This document shows positions 54,937 through 62,893 of a stretch of DNA of 64,000 bases, one piece after another. Position numbers and translations under genes: made by a program. The stretch comes from Microtetraspora sp. NBRC 13810 (GTDB lineage: Bacteria; Actinomycetota; Actinomycetes; Streptosporangiales; Streptosporangiaceae), in contig NZ_BSRQ01000010.1 of assembly GCF_030268685.1 (NCBI RefSeq), positions 227,805 through 291,804 on the forward strand, given 5' to 3'. Each line of letters begins with the position of its first letter. The first letter of the stretch is position 1. The notes beneath the pieces were generated by a model. That model worked only from the letters and a program-made list of their open reading frames with translations. It was not told the origin of the DNA and did no database searches.

Positions 54937-56223
54937 CTAGCGGGCCGGCGTCCGCAACCGATTCCGGCCCCGGAGCAACCTGGTCACCCGGATTCCGCCG
55001 GTGATCAACAGGAAAACACCGGACGCGAGCACGAAGACTCCGCCGCCGTCGATCGCGATCGCGCCTAAATAGAACGCGAAGACGAAAACCAGCCCTGTCA
55101 CCAAAGCGTCCAGGTTCCGATAGCCGGGCCGGGACATGCGATAGGACTGGTATACGGCAAACGCCGTGGGCACCAGTGCCAGAAGCAGGACGATGAGGGA
55201 TTCCCTCCCGGCTCCCGGACTGGCCAGGATGAGCATGATCGTGGCAAGCCGTAACATCCGCGTGGCCACGCGCTCCGCGGCCGTCCGCCCGAAAGCCGCG
55301 AGCCTCGGCCCGGACGCGGACCGCCCGTCGCGTGGCCGCTCGAAAGCGCCCGCGTGGCGGCCTGCCGGAAAAGCGACGGCGTCCGGATCCGGGCCGCCCC
55401 GGGCGGAGATCGCCGCGCGCATTTCACCCGCGTTCTGGTATCTGCGGCGCGGATCCTTCTCCAGGGAACGCGGCACCGTCGAGTCGGACCGGGCGGGGAT
55501 GCCCCGCCGATGCGCCGAAGGCGGATCGGCCCTGCGCTCCAGATGCTGGAAAAGGACGACGGAGATGTTCTCCCCGACGAACGGCGGCCGTCCGGTCAGC
55601 AACTCGTAATAGACGCAGCCCAGGGAGTACAGGTCCGTACGGTGGTCCGTCCGCTCTCCTCTGGCCTGCTCGGGGGACAGGTAGGACGGGGCGCCGAGGA
55701 GGGAGCCCGTCGCCGTGAGACCCGTCACGGTGTCGGGCAACAGTTTCGCGATCCCGAAGTCCATCACCTTGACCCTGGGTATCCCATTCCCGGTCAGCAT
55801 GATGTTCGACGGTTGGATGTCCCGATGCACGATATCGCGACTGTGACTGTGTTCCAGCGCGTCAAGTACGGCGATCACGATTTGCGCCGCCTCGGCCGGT
55901 GGAAAGGGACCTCGCTCCTGGAGAACCTCGGCGAGCGTCCGGCCCTCGATGAGTTCCATCACCAGATAAGGGGTCGGCTGTTCACCGCCGGTATCCTCGC
56001 CGATATCGTGGATCATGGCGATGCCCGGATGGGTCAGACCGGCGGCGGCTCTCGCCTCGCGCCGGAATCGGGTGCGAAACTCCGGATGCCGGACGAACTG
56101 CGACGGGAGCACCTTGACGGCCACCGATCTCTCCAGTTCGAGATCGCGGGCCCGGTAGACATCGCCCATCCCGCCCTGGCCCAGACTTTCCAGCAACTCA
56201 TACCTGCCGGAGAGAATCCGCAT
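54937..56223 (-). CDS. Ser/Thr protein kinase, catalytic-loop Lys replaced by Gln
   Basis: 428-residue membrane kinase. Catalytic domain about 8-270: LGQGGMGDVY, ATP Lys K37 (SVAVKVL), catalytic loop HRDIQPSN, DFG D155 and GAPSYLSPEQARG. The loop reads D135-I-Q137 where nearly all kinases have D-(L/I)-K; the codon is CAA. The C-lobe is also unusual (VPRSLEKDPRRRYQNAGEMR). Four C-terminal membrane helices follow. Codon use is visibly less GC-rich than the neighbours. AAAGGAG precedes ATG 56223; the longer frame to 56409 adds 62 residues with no kinase character. Confidence 0.87.
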   Translation of the reverse strand: MRILSGRYELLESLGQGGMGDVYRARDLELERSVAVKVLPSQFVRHPEFRTRFRREARAAAGLTHPGIAMIHDIGEDTGGEQPTPYLVMELIEGRTLAEVLQERGPFPPAEAAQIVIAVLDALEHSHSRDIVHRDIQPSNIMLTGNGIPRVKVMDFGIAKLLPDTVTGLTATGSLLGAPSYLSPEQARGERTDHRTDLYSLGCVYYELLTGRPPFVGENISVVLFQHLERRADPPSAHRRGIPARSDSTVPRSLEKDPRRRYQNAGEMRAAISARGGPDPDAVAFPAGRHAGAFERPRDGRSASGPRLAAFGRTAAERVATRMLRLATIMLILASPGAGRESLIVLLLALVPTAFAVYQSYRMSRPGYRNLDALVTGLVFVFAFYLGAIAIDGGGVFVLASGVFLLITGGIRVTRLLRGRNRLRTPAR

Positions 56224-56527
56224 CCGCACTCCTTTCACCGCGGGAAATGAGCGTGTGACCGCGTGAGTTTCGTTTCTCCGCCCCAGCAGATCGTGGCAGG
56301 AAATCCTGTGGCCGGGAAGTGTTCCGGCTTTTGACGCGGTTCGTCGGGGCATGGTCCGGCCACGCGTCACGAGGTGCGCGGACCGGCGTCCCACGACGGC
56401 GGTCGGCAAAAGCGGGCGGGGCCGTACTCCTGCGCTCAGACGGCGAGAGTCCTGGCGGCGGTGAAGGTCCTCAGGGGCTCCAAGACGTCGAGTGTCGATG
56501 GACAGGGCTTCCTTGTGGGGGTATACA

Positions 56528-56551
56528 GGGGTTATAACCCTGGCATAACCC
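56528..56551. promoter_or_regulatory. Palindromic operator GGGTTATAACCC with third half-site
   Basis: GGGTTATAACCC (56529-56540) is a perfect 12-bp palindrome. GGGGTTAT (56528-56535) is also inversely repeated by ATAACCCC (56544-56551), 8 nt away. The site overlaps the only AT-rich element upstream of the RHH/Clp-N gene and probably its -10 region, so it fits an autoregulatory operator. Confidence 0.65.
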
Positions 56552-56572
56552 CAAGATGTGGAGGTCTATGTG

Positions 56573-57514
56573 ATGCCGAAGATCAACGTGTATCTGCCGG
56601 ACGAGCTGGCCGACGCCGTGCGGGCGGCCGGCGTGCCGGTGTCGGCGGTGTGCCAGCGCGCCCTGGAGCAGGCGGTGCGGCGGGTGACGGCGATCCGGGA
56701 GACCGTCCTCGGCGACCTGGAGGCCGACGACCCCACCTCCCACCTCGCCCACTTCACGCCGCGGACCCGCGTCGTGCTGAAGCTCGCCGTGCAGCGGGCC
56801 CGGGAGGGCGGCGCACCGGGCGTCGGCACCGAACACCTCCTCGGCGCGATGCTCCAGGAGGGCACCAACCTCGCGCTGCACGTCCTGCGCGCCATGGAGA
56901 TCGACCCCGCCCAGGTCGCCGCCGAACTCACCCGCCGCACCCCTCACCCCGGGAACGAGCCCCCCGCCACCCCGACGTCCGCCCCGGCGCCCGCCCCCGC
57001 CCCCACGTCCGGCCCCGCGTCCGGCCCTGCGTCCGGCCCCGCGTCCGGCCCCGCGTCCGATCACGTCGCCGGGGCTTCGGGGGCCGACGCCTCCGAGGGT
57101 GACGCCGCCGGGGCAGAGGCCGCCGGGGTGGAGGGGGACGTGGCGCGGCACTTCGACGGTGACGCCGCCAACGCGCTGGAACTGGCCGTCACGGAGGCGA
57201 CCGGGCTCGGGCACAACTACATCGGCTGCGAGCACCTGCTGCTCGGCCTGGTCACCGAGCCCGACGGCGCGGGCGGGCGGGCGCTGCGCGCGCTCGGCGC
57301 CGAGCCGAGACTGACCCGGCGGGCCGTGGTGGCCGCCCTGGCCGGATACGTCCACCTGCGCGCCCAGGGCCAGGCCCAGGAGGGGGCGGCCGGTACGGCG
57401 GTGCCACCCGAGGCCGCGAAGGCCCTGGCGGCAGCCGTACGCCAGGAGGTGCGGCCCCTGGTCGAGCGGATCGAGCGCCTCGAAGGGCGTCTCGGCCTCG
57501 CCGACGCGGACTGA
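56573..57514 (+). CDS. RHH-like N-terminus fused to two Clp-N repeats
   Basis: 313-residue protein. The N-terminus (PKINVYLPDELADAVRAAGVPVSAVCQRALEQAVRRV, about 2-42) resembles a ribbon-helix-helix DNA-binding domain. Two Clp-N repeats follow: TPRTRVVLKLAVQRAREGGAPGVGTEHLLGAMLQEGTNLALHVL (about 65-125) and ANALELAVTEATGLGHNYIGCEHLLLGLVTEPDGAGGRAL (about 200-260), separated by a Pro/Ala/Ser linker with GPAS repeats, and a short C-terminal coiled coil. No AAA+ domain, so it is not a Clp ATPase; likely a peptide- or phospho-residue-sensing regulator. ATG 56573 is 8 nt after GGAGG. Confidence 0.8.
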   Translation: MPKINVYLPDELADAVRAAGVPVSAVCQRALEQAVRRVTAIRETVLGDLEADDPTSHLAHFTPRTRVVLKLAVQRAREGGAPGVGTEHLLGAMLQEGTNLALHVLRAMEIDPAQVAAELTRRTPHPGNEPPATPTSAPAPAPAPTSGPASGPASGPASGPASDHVAGASGADASEGDAAGAEAAGVEGDVARHFDGDAANALELAVTEATGLGHNYIGCEHLLLGLVTEPDGAGGRALRALGAEPRLTRRAVVAALAGYVHLRAQGQAQEGAAGTAVPPEAAKALAAAVRQEVRPLVERIERLEGRLGLADAD

Positions 57515-57522
57515 CGGCCGCC

Positions 57523-57669
57523 GTGTCCCCGCCCGGCAGGACCCCGTCCCGACCCGACACGACCCCGTCCCCGCCCGGCAGGACCCCGTCCCGGCCCGGC
57601 AGGACCCTGCTCCTCCTGGCGAGCGCGTGCGTCCTGGTCGGCTGGCTCTGGACCGCCGCCTGCCCCTGA
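57523..57669 (+). CDS. Possible 48-residue single-span peptide
   Basis: GTG at 57523, 8 nt after the previous stop, opens a frame of 48 residues: a repeat-derived PPGRTPSRP N-terminus and one hydrophobic helix (LLLLASACVLVGWLWTAA) ending in C-P. No obvious ribosome-binding site. The Pro/Arg part is coded by a roughly 21-nt tandem repeat. Could be non-coding. Confidence 0.3.
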   Translation: MSPPGRTPSRPDTTPSPPGRTPSRPGRTLLLLASACVLVGWLWTAACP

Positions 57670-57772
57670 CCCCGGTACGACGACCGCTCGCCCCGGGATC
57701 CGCCCCCCGGCGCATGACCTGGATCACACGACCCCATTGACGATGTGAGAGATCAAGTGATTTAGTCACTTC

Positions 57773-58462
57773 ATGAGTTACAGCGAGCAATCGTTGTCCG
57801 AACGGCTGGCGGATGACATCGTCGAGATCATCCGTACGGAACGGCTGGGCCCGGGCGACGCGCTGGCCTCCTCGCGGGAGCTGGCGCGCCGCTTCGAGGT
57901 GACCACCCCGACCGTGCGCGAGGCCCTGCGCCGGCTGGAGGCGACCGGCGTGGTGGAGTTCCGGCACGGGTCGGGCACCTACGTCGGGGAGGGCATCGAC
58001 CGCCGGCTGCTGGCCAACCCGCACCTGCCCAGGAGCGACCGCGAGTCCGTGCTCGAACTCGTCGAGGCGCGTCTGGTGGTGGAGCCGGCGATCGCCGCGG
58101 CCGCGGCGCGTACCCGGGTCCCCGAGGTCGTCGAGCAGCTCAAGGCGGCGTCGGTGAACGCCCTGCACCCGCCGCGGGAGCCGTACGGCGAAGGGCTGCA
58201 CTTCCACGTCGTGCTGGCGGCGGCCAGCGGCAACGCGCTCCTGCGGGAGACCGTCGAAGCGCTGCTGCACGTGCGGGCACGCGAGCAGGTCGAGATCCGG
58301 CACCGGTACAACGACCGGGCCCGCGACCACGCCGAGCACGTGGAGATCTACGAAGCCGTGCGCGACGGCGACGTGCACGCGGCCGAACGGCTCACCCGCG
58401 AGCACCTCACCGCCATCCGGGACGCGATCGCGTCCGCCGAGTTCCCCGAAGCCGTCCGTTGA
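57773..58462 (+). CDS. GntR-family regulator, FadR subfamily
   Basis: 229-residue regulator: GntR winged helix (LADDIVEIIRTERLGPGDALASSRELARRFEVTTPTVREALRRLEATGVVEFRHGSGTYV, about 12-72) and a FadR C-terminal all-helical effector domain (ELVEARLVVEPAIAAAAA; FHVVLAAASGN; DHAEHVEIYEAVRDGD) with the Asp/His residues that bind a metal. Next gene overlaps its stop, so it likely controls the creatininase-like gene. Confidence 0.9.
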   Translation: MSYSEQSLSERLADDIVEIIRTERLGPGDALASSRELARRFEVTTPTVREALRRLEATGVVEFRHGSGTYVGEGIDRRLLANPHLPRSDRESVLELVEARLVVEPAIAAAAARTRVPEVVEQLKAASVNALHPPREPYGEGLHFHVVLAAASGNALLRETVEALLHVRAREQVEIRHRYNDRARDHAEHVEIYEAVRDGDVHAAERLTREHLTAIRDAIASAEFPEAVR

Positions 58463-59244
58463 GCCCGGCACCGGACCGGCCGCGTCCCGTGCGGCTCGGC
58501 GAGATGACGACCGTCGAGGCGGCCGAGGCGGTGCGCGACAGCCCGCTGGTCATCATCCCGGCGGGCGCGTTCGAGCAGCACGGGCCGGGCATGCCGCTGG
58601 CCACCGACACGATCCGTGCCGAGCACGTCGCCGAACTGGTGGCCGCGCGGCTCGGCGGCCGGGCGGTGATCGGCCCGTCGGTGCCGGTCGGCGTCTCGCC
58701 GCACCACCTGGCCTTCGCGGGCACGGTCACCCTGACCACCGGCACGCTGGCCGCGGTGGTCCGCGAGTACGTGGACGGCCTGCACCGGCACGGCTGGCGG
58801 AAGATCCTCGTGATCACCGGGCACGGCGGCAACAACGCCACCCTGACCACGGTCGCCCAGGACCTGCTCACCACCCGCCCGGACGTGCAGTTCGGGTGGA
58901 CCCCGCTGACCTCGCTGGCCGCCGACGTGGTGGCCGGGATGCGGGTGAGCGAGGTGCACGGGCACAGCGGCGAGGCCGAGACCGCCCAGATGCTCCACCT
59001 CGCCCCCCATCTGGTCCACCCTGAACGTCTCGCCGCGGGCACCACCCACGTCGGCCAGTTCGACCCCTTCGCCCGGCTGGCGAACCGGGGCGGCCACCCC
59101 ACGCTCGCGGCCCGGTACGACCGGCTCAGTCCCAACGGCGTCCTGGGCGATCCCCGGAACGCCACCGCCGAGGACGGCCGGGCCGTCGTCGAGGCGATCG
59201 TGACCCGCATCGCCGCCTTCGCCACCGCCTGGCTGGACGCCTGA
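58459..59244 (+). CDS. Creatininase-family amidohydrolase
   Basis: 261-residue enzyme of the creatininase/MftE family: metal ligands in AGAFEQHGPGMPLATDT (Glu, His, Asp), HGGNN (TGHGGNNATL) and Glu in GHSGEAETAQM. TTG at 58459 overlaps the GntR stop (TTGA) and keeps the usual PVRLGEMTTVEAAE N-terminus; ATG 58504 would shorten it. Substrate could be a cyclic amide or a peptide; the paired GntR may respond to it. Confidence 0.85.
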   Translation: MSPAPDRPRPVRLGEMTTVEAAEAVRDSPLVIIPAGAFEQHGPGMPLATDTIRAEHVAELVAARLGGRAVIGPSVPVGVSPHHLAFAGTVTLTTGTLAAVVREYVDGLHRHGWRKILVITGHGGNNATLTTVAQDLLTTRPDVQFGWTPLTSLAADVVAGMRVSEVHGHSGEAETAQMLHLAPHLVHPERLAAGTTHVGQFDPFARLANRGGHPTLAARYDRLSPNGVLGDPRNATAEDGRAVVEAIVTRIAAFATAWLDA

Positions 59245-59409
59245 CCCCGCTCCGGCCCCGTCACCCACCCCCACCCCCACTCCCACCCACCCCCTCACCC
59301 ATCCCCCCGCCCCCCAGCGTCCCTGCCGCATAGCGGCCCGCCGTCTCCCGGCCCGCCGTACGACACCCCTTCGTACGACGACCCCGCCGCGTCACGGCCC
59401 CGCCTTGCC

Positions 59410-59476
59410 ACGGCACGGCCTTGTCGCGGCACGGCCTTGTCGCGGCACGGCCTTGTCGCGGCACGGTCGCCGGGCG
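59410..59476. repeat. 16-bp tandem repeat upstream of the CE1 esterase
   Basis: CACGGCCTTGTCGCGG repeats about four times with a 16-bp period (59414, 59430, 59446, 59462), ending 40 nt before the ATG. The 272-nt gap also holds C-runs near 59270-59315. Confidence 0.75.
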
Positions 59477-59516
59477 GTCTCTTCCGCACGCCCTCCCCAG
59501 GACAGGAGCCCCCTCC

Positions 59517-60494
59517 ATGACAACCTTCGGATCCCGACTGCGCGCCCTCGGCACGGCCACGGCCGCCGGTCTCGCCCTGCTCGGCGGCCTGCCCGCCCCG
59601 GCGCACGCCGCGACGGCGGGCGCGGAGACCGCCGTCTCCTCCGCGTACGCGAAGGGCTGCCGCGCGCCGGCGCCCCAGGCGCCCGGCACGAGCGCCCTGC
59701 ACACCCTGACCAGCAAGGGCCTGGAGCGCACCTACCAGCTGCATCTCCCGGAGAACTACAACCCGCGCCGCGCGTGGCCGGTGGTGCTCGCCTTCCACGG
59801 GCGCGGCAACACCGGCGTCGGTACCGAGGAGTTCTCCAAGCTGTCCACGCTCCCCGCCATCGTGGCCTATCCCAACGGGGCCATCGGCACCGGCGACGGC
59901 GACCGGCAGGCGTGGCAGGGCGCGCCGTACGAGGCGCCCGGGGTGGACGACGTGGCGTTCACCGCCGATCTGCTGGACACGCTGGAGAACGGGCTGTGCG
60001 TCGACCGGCGGCGGGTGTACGCCACGGGCAAGTCGAACGGCGCCGGGTTCACCGGTCTGCTCGCCTGCCGCATGGCCGACCGGATCGCCGCGATCGCCCC
60101 GGTGGCCGGCGCCTTCTATCCGGGCACCGGCCAGGACTGCCGGCCCTCGCGTCCCGTCCCGGTGATCGACTTCCACGGTACGGGCGACGCCACCATCCCC
60201 TACGCCGGGGACGCCGACCGGGGCCTGCCCGCCATCCCCGACTGGGTCGCCGCCTGGGCCGGTCGCGACCGCTGCGCCAAGCGGCTGCCCGACCAGGTGA
60301 TCGAGCCCGACATCACGATCTCGCGGTGGACCCGCTGCGCCGGAGGCGCCGACGTCCAGCACGTCGCGGTCAAGGACGGCGGCCACACCTGGCCGGGCGC
60401 CGACATCTACAGCGGCGGCGGCTACACCACCCAGACCATCGAGGCCCACGACCTCATCTGGCGCTTCCTCCGCCAGCACCGCCTCCCCCGCTGA
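59517..60494 (+). CDS. Secreted CE1/PHB-depolymerase-like esterase (LpqC family)
   Basis: 325-residue secreted alpha/beta-hydrolase. Signal peptide ends PAPAHA. RTYQLHLPENYNPRRAWPVVLAFHGRG carries the oxyanion hole; the nucleophile is in TGKSNGAGF (G-x-S-x-G); DFHGTGDATIPY holds the triad Asp and GGHTWPG the His. Cys pairs likely form disulfides. Family members hydrolyse PHB-type polyesters or feruloyl/acetyl groups on plant polysaccharides. ATG 59517 follows AGGAG. Confidence 0.87.
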   Translation: MTTFGSRLRALGTATAAGLALLGGLPAPAHAATAGAETAVSSAYAKGCRAPAPQAPGTSALHTLTSKGLERTYQLHLPENYNPRRAWPVVLAFHGRGNTGVGTEEFSKLSTLPAIVAYPNGAIGTGDGDRQAWQGAPYEAPGVDDVAFTADLLDTLENGLCVDRRRVYATGKSNGAGFTGLLACRMADRIAAIAPVAGAFYPGTGQDCRPSRPVPVIDFHGTGDATIPYAGDADRGLPAIPDWVAAWAGRDRCAKRLPDQVIEPDITISRWTRCAGGADVQHVAVKDGGHTWPGADIYSGGGYTTQTIEAHDLIWRFLRQHRLPR

Positions 60495-60545
60495 CCCGCT
60501 GACCCGCTGACCCGCTGAGCTGACCCGCTGACCCGCTGACCCCAC
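60485..60545. repeat. 10-bp tandem repeat CTGACCCGCT
   Basis: About six copies begin at the esterase stop codon and run into the following gap. A second array (CACCGACCCACCGACC, about 60788-60842) lies 250 nt further on. The 517-nt gap to the AbgT gene contains no gene. Confidence 0.75.
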
Positions 60546-61011
60546 CCCACCCCCCACGCCACCCCGCCCGCGCCACGCCCTCACCGCCCTCAGGCCCCTG
60601 CTACCCTCGGCCTCCACCGCCCCCTCCATCCCCGCTGACCTGCCCCTTCCACCCCGGCCGACCTCCTTCCATCCCCGCCGATCTCCCTCTTCGGACTCGG
60701 CCTCCACCGCCCTCTCGCCCCGCCGTACGGCGCCCGGCGACACCGGCCGCGAGCCCCTCCGGCCGCCGCGACGAGCCCGGGACCGCCCCACCGACCCGGT
60801 CACCGACCCACCGACCGGGTCACCGACCCACCGACCCGGTCCCGGCCCCGCCCGGCGAGCCACGGCTCGCGAGCCCCCCGGCCACAGCCCCTCCCCCGCC
60901 GGACGGGCCTGCCGCCACTCCCCCGGGATCCGCCCCGTGGCCCCCGGGATCCACCTTGAACCGCCGCACCCCGTTTCCCGCCGGGCTGCCCTTTCCCCCT
61001 ATGGAGCCGAC

Positions 61012-62577
61012 ATGACCGCCTCCAGCGCCACACAACCGGACACACCGGACCCCTCCCCCGACTCCCGGCTGCCTCGCATCGTCAGGGCGATGGCGGTCGT
61101 CGAACGCGCCGGCAACGCCCTGCCGCATCCGTTCTGGCTGTTCTGGATCCTCTGCGCGATCCTCGCCGTGGTCAGCGCGGTGCTGGCCGGGCTGGGCGTC
61201 TCGGTGGTGTCGCCGAGCGACGGCGAGACCGTCGCGGTGCGGAACCTGCTCAGCGGCGACGGTCTCGCCATGGCCGTCTCCACGATGATCGGCAACTTCG
61301 CGGAGTTCCCGCCGATGGCGACCATCGTCGTCGTCATCATGGGCGTCGCGGTGGCCGAGCGCAGCGGGTTCCTCTCGGCGCTGATGAAGGTCAGCGTCTC
61401 CCGGGTGTCCGCCTCCTGGGTGGTGTTCGCGGTCGCGTTCGCCGGCACCGTGGCGCACGTGGCCTCGGCGGCGGCGTACATCATCCTGGTGCCGCTGGGC
61501 GGGCTGGCCTTCCGGGCGGTCGGCCGTTCGCCGATCCTCGGCGTCGTCGTCGCCTACACGGCCATCGCCTCCGGGTACGACGCCAGCCCGATCCCGACGC
61601 CGAACGACGCCATCTTCGCGGGCATCACCACGGCCGCCGCGAAGATCGTCGGCGGGCCGGACGCCTACGTCTCGCCGCTCAGCAACTGGTACTTCAACAT
61701 CGCCTCGTCCCTGGTGCTGGCGGCGGTGATCACGCTGGTGACGAAGTTCGTCCTGAGCAGGCGGCCCGACCTGGACGCCGACCCGGACGCGGACCTGGAC
61801 GACATCGGGCAGCTCAGGCTGAGCACCCGGGAGCGGTCGGCCCTGCGGTACGCGGTGGCGGCGCTCGTGGCCGCGCTGGTGATCCTCACCGCGGTCGTCC
61901 TGCCGGGCTCCTCCCCGCTGCGTGGCGAGGGCGGCAGCATCGTGGACTCCCCGCTGCTGGACGGTATCGCCGCGGTCGTCGCCTCACTGTTCGCGCTGGT
62001 CGGCATCGTGTACGGCATGCGGTCCGGGTCGGTCGCCAAGCCCGGCGACGTGCCGCGGCTGATGGTGGAGGGCGTCAAGCAGATGGCGCCGGTGCTCGTG
62101 CTGTTCTTCGCGATCGCGCAGTTCCTCGCCTACTTCGACTGGACGCACCTCGGGGACGTCCTGGCCGTCGAGGCGGCGGAGGCGCTGCGGTCCAGCGGGA
62201 TGCCGATCATCGTGGTGTTCCTGCTCATCCTGGTGCTGCTGACCCTGGTCAACATCATGGTGACCAGCGGTTCGGCGATGTGGGCGCTGGCCGCGCCGGT
62301 CCTGGTGCCGATGCTGATGCTCGTGCACGTGCCGGCCGAGACGACCCAGGCGCTGTTCCGCATCGCCGACTCGGGCTCGACCGCGATCACTCCGATGAGC
62401 CCGTACTTCATCATGGCGCTCGGCTTCCTCCAGCGTTACCGCAGGAGCGCCGGCATCGGCACCCTCGCGTCCTACACGCTGCCCCTCGCCATCGCCATGA
62501 CGGTCGTGTGGACCCTGCTCTTCCTCGCCTGGTGGGGTCTCGGCCTGCCGCTGGGACCGGGCGCGCCGGTCCGCTGA
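61012..62577 (+). CDS. AbgT-family transporter
   Basis: 521-residue polytopic protein of the AbgT family (p-aminobenzoyl-glutamate or drug/metabolite efflux). FAEFPPMATIVVVIMGVAVAERSGFLSALMK, HVASAAAYIILVPLGGLAF, YDASPIPTPNDAI and SGSAMWALAAPVLVPMLMLVHVPAETTQALFRIADSGSTAITPMSPYF are hallmark segments. ATG 61012 has GGAG 7 nt upstream; the longer frame to 60937 is unlikely. Apparently a single-gene unit. Confidence 0.92.
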   Translation: MTASSATQPDTPDPSPDSRLPRIVRAMAVVERAGNALPHPFWLFWILCAILAVVSAVLAGLGVSVVSPSDGETVAVRNLLSGDGLAMAVSTMIGNFAEFPPMATIVVVIMGVAVAERSGFLSALMKVSVSRVSASWVVFAVAFAGTVAHVASAAAYIILVPLGGLAFRAVGRSPILGVVVAYTAIASGYDASPIPTPNDAIFAGITTAAAKIVGGPDAYVSPLSNWYFNIASSLVLAAVITLVTKFVLSRRPDLDADPDADLDDIGQLRLSTRERSALRYAVAALVAALVILTAVVLPGSSPLRGEGGSIVDSPLLDGIAAVVASLFALVGIVYGMRSGSVAKPGDVPRLMVEGVKQMAPVLVLFFAIAQFLAYFDWTHLGDVLAVEAAEALRSSGMPIIVVFLLILVLLTLVNIMVTSGSAMWALAAPVLVPMLMLVHVPAETTQALFRIADSGSTAITPMSPYFIMALGFLQRYRRSAGIGTLASYTLPLAIAMTVVWTLLFLAWWGLGLPLGPGAPVR

Positions 62578-62582
62578 GTTCC

Positions 62583-62613
62583 GCGGGCCCGGGGGCACGT
62601 CCCCCGGGCCCGC
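62583..62613 (+). terminator. Terminator after the AbgT-family gene
   Basis: GCGGGCCCGGGGG (62583-62595), loop CACGT, CCCCCGGGCCCGC (62601-62613): a perfect 13-bp stem starting 6 nt after the stop codon. No U-tract. Confidence 0.85.
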
Positions 62614-62622
62614 CCGGCTATC

Positions 62623-62636
62623 TGGGAGCGCTCCCA
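62623..62636. promoter_or_regulatory. CebR-type operator TGGGAGCGCTCCCA
   Basis: A perfect 14-bp palindrome equal to the CebR (LacI family) box that controls cellulase and related glycosidase genes in streptomycetes. It lies upstream of the GH5 gene. Confidence 0.85.
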
Positions 62637-62646
62637 CCGGGTGAGG

Positions 62647-62657
62647 TGAAAGTTTCA
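62647..62657. promoter_or_regulatory. Palindrome TGAAAGTTTCA
   Basis: Perfect 11-bp GAAA-G-TTTC palindrome 11 nt after the first CebR box. Similar GAAA-N-TTTC motifs occur in promoters of xylanase and cellulase genes in actinomycetes, where another LacI-type repressor may bind. Confidence 0.6.
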
Positions 62658-62783
62658 TCCGGCCCCCCGCCACCGCTCACCACGTTCTCCGACGTCACGG
62701 CCCCGTCACGCCCCCGCGGCCGGTACGACGGGCGGCGGCCCGGCCGGGCGCGACCTGTACATGTCCCCGAAATCAACGGACCA

Positions 62784-62797
62784 TGCGAGCGCTCCCA
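62784..62797. promoter_or_regulatory. Second CebR-type box, one mismatch
   Basis: TGCGAGCGCTCCCA differs from the perfect box at one position. It is 161 nt from the first box and about 100 nt before the ATG, so looping between two repressor dimers is possible. Confidence 0.7.
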
Positions 62798-62893
62798 TCG
62801 AGGGGAGCGCCGGCGCTCGCCAGGCGAGAACCCCGGCGGACCCGCGCGCCGCCGAGCTTAACCGGTTCATCGAACGGGACAGAAAGGCCAGAG

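Noticed and set aside
56374..57102. 242-codon frame overlapping the RHH/Clp-N gene
   Set aside because: Different frame, Arg/Pro-rich translation; the 56573 frame has two Clp-N repeats and a good ribosome-binding site.
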